64,000 nucleotides of DNA from Perca fluviatilis (taxonomy: Eukaryota; Chordata; Actinopteri; Perciformes; Percidae), in the NCBI RefSeq assembly GCF_010015445.1, contig NC_053121.1, positions 32,811,934-32,875,933 of the forward strand. Direction: 5' to 3'. The position numbers and the translations under genes are program-made. Under the pieces are notes generated by a model. It ran no database searches. It saw only the letters and a list, made by a program, of their open reading frames with translations, and was not told the DNA's origin. How positions within the stretch are numbered: the stretch's first letter is position 1; each line of letters starts with the position of its first letter. Below, one piece after another: positions 63,546 through 64,000 of the stretch.

Positions 63546-64000
63546 CCTCATTGGCTATTGGCTAATCAAATATGTTCCCATAATACAGAATAATGTGTTT
63601 GTATTCATTGCTACAGTATTGTCTCAGTATGTGTTGATGTGTCTATGTAGTATTAGATATGTTTTTACCTATCTAAGCACATGTTGTTCTTATCTTATGT
63701 GTACTTGTTGGTATTGTATTGTATTTATTGTTTTTTTAAGTCATCAACCTGCTAGGGACTGCAGATGAAAATTAGCGGGTACGGCTAAATCTGGCACATT
63801 TACATGTTGGACATTGTACTCATGTTGATTAATGTGCACTGTCCCTCTTAAATAAAGAAATTAAAAAAAAATTAAAAAAACCCTAAAGGCCGTTTTATGG
63901 TCCTGCTTTCGCCGTAGCCTACGTAAGTGGCCTGATGTTTATACTTGTGCGCTGGTGTGTGCGTCGAGCCGGCATGTGTGTGTGTGTGGGGAGTGTGTGG
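63546..64000. other. right edge, decayed repeats
   Basis: A LINE-like tail is suggested at 63835-63880 (CACTGTCCCTCTTAAATAAA then an A-rich end). From 63888 another repeat seems to begin (AAAGGCCGTTTTATGGTCCT) and is cut by the window end, with a GT run at 63976-63988. No gene seen. Confidence 0.4.

Noticed and set aside
63525..63548. Interstitial telomere from a chromosome fusion
   Set aside because: Only a few imperfect CCCTAA units, inside a MITE family that has CCCTAA text in another copy.

Overview
The window is vertebrate nuclear DNA, most likely from a percomorph (spiny-rayed) teleost. Three things point there: split genes with GT-AG introns whose proteins match vertebrate families, the gene order srp72 - arl9 - spmap2l (THEGL) that is also found in human 4q12, and a dense load of typical fish repeats (TTAA-flanked MITEs, hAT-type MITEs, tRNA-derived SINEs, L2/Rex-like LINE fragments, long TA/GT/CTGT microsatellites). 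The species cannot be named from the sequence alone.

Layout. (1) 1-11,300: a minus-strand gene for an unnamed coiled-coil protein (five coding exons found; it may continue past the left edge), with many mobile elements in its introns and a BED-finger transposon fragment at the left edge. (2) 11,300-18,000: repeat-rich gene-poor DNA with a LINE reverse-transcriptase tail, MITEs and a long TA tract; part may be the 3'UTR of leprotl1. (3) 18,039-23,495 (minus): leprotl1, 4 coding exons, 131 aa, complete. (4) 24,544-36,545 (plus): srp72, 19 coding exons, 668 aa, complete, head to head with leprotl1 about 1 kb apart. (5) 38,466-39,599 (plus): an intronless, intact SNAPC1-type gene. (6) 41,590-43,724 (minus): a frameshifted transposon-encoded protein with DDE-like motifs, family not recognised. 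(7) 44,844-49,380 (plus): arl9, 4 exons, 264 aa, with an N-terminal membrane segment and an altered guanine-specificity motif. (8) 51,325-62,904 (plus): spmap2l/THEG-like, 8 coding exons, 259 aa, with six THEG-type repeats. (9) 63,000-64,000: MITE and LINE-like remnants.

The genes do not form one pathway. Srp72 is part of the signal recognition particle, Leprotl1 is an endosomal/Golgi membrane protein, the SNAPC1-type protein belongs to the snRNA promoter-binding complex, Arl9 is an atypical ARF-like GTPase, and the THEG-like protein is expected in sperm. The clearest novelty candidates are the unassigned DDE-like element, the intronless snapc1 copy, the HKQD change in arl9, and the set of unrelated TTAA-flanked MITE families, including a MITE nested inside another MITE and one placed next to an srp72 splice acceptor. 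All exon coordinates were worked out by eye from splice consensus, reading phase and protein similarity; no alignment was run.
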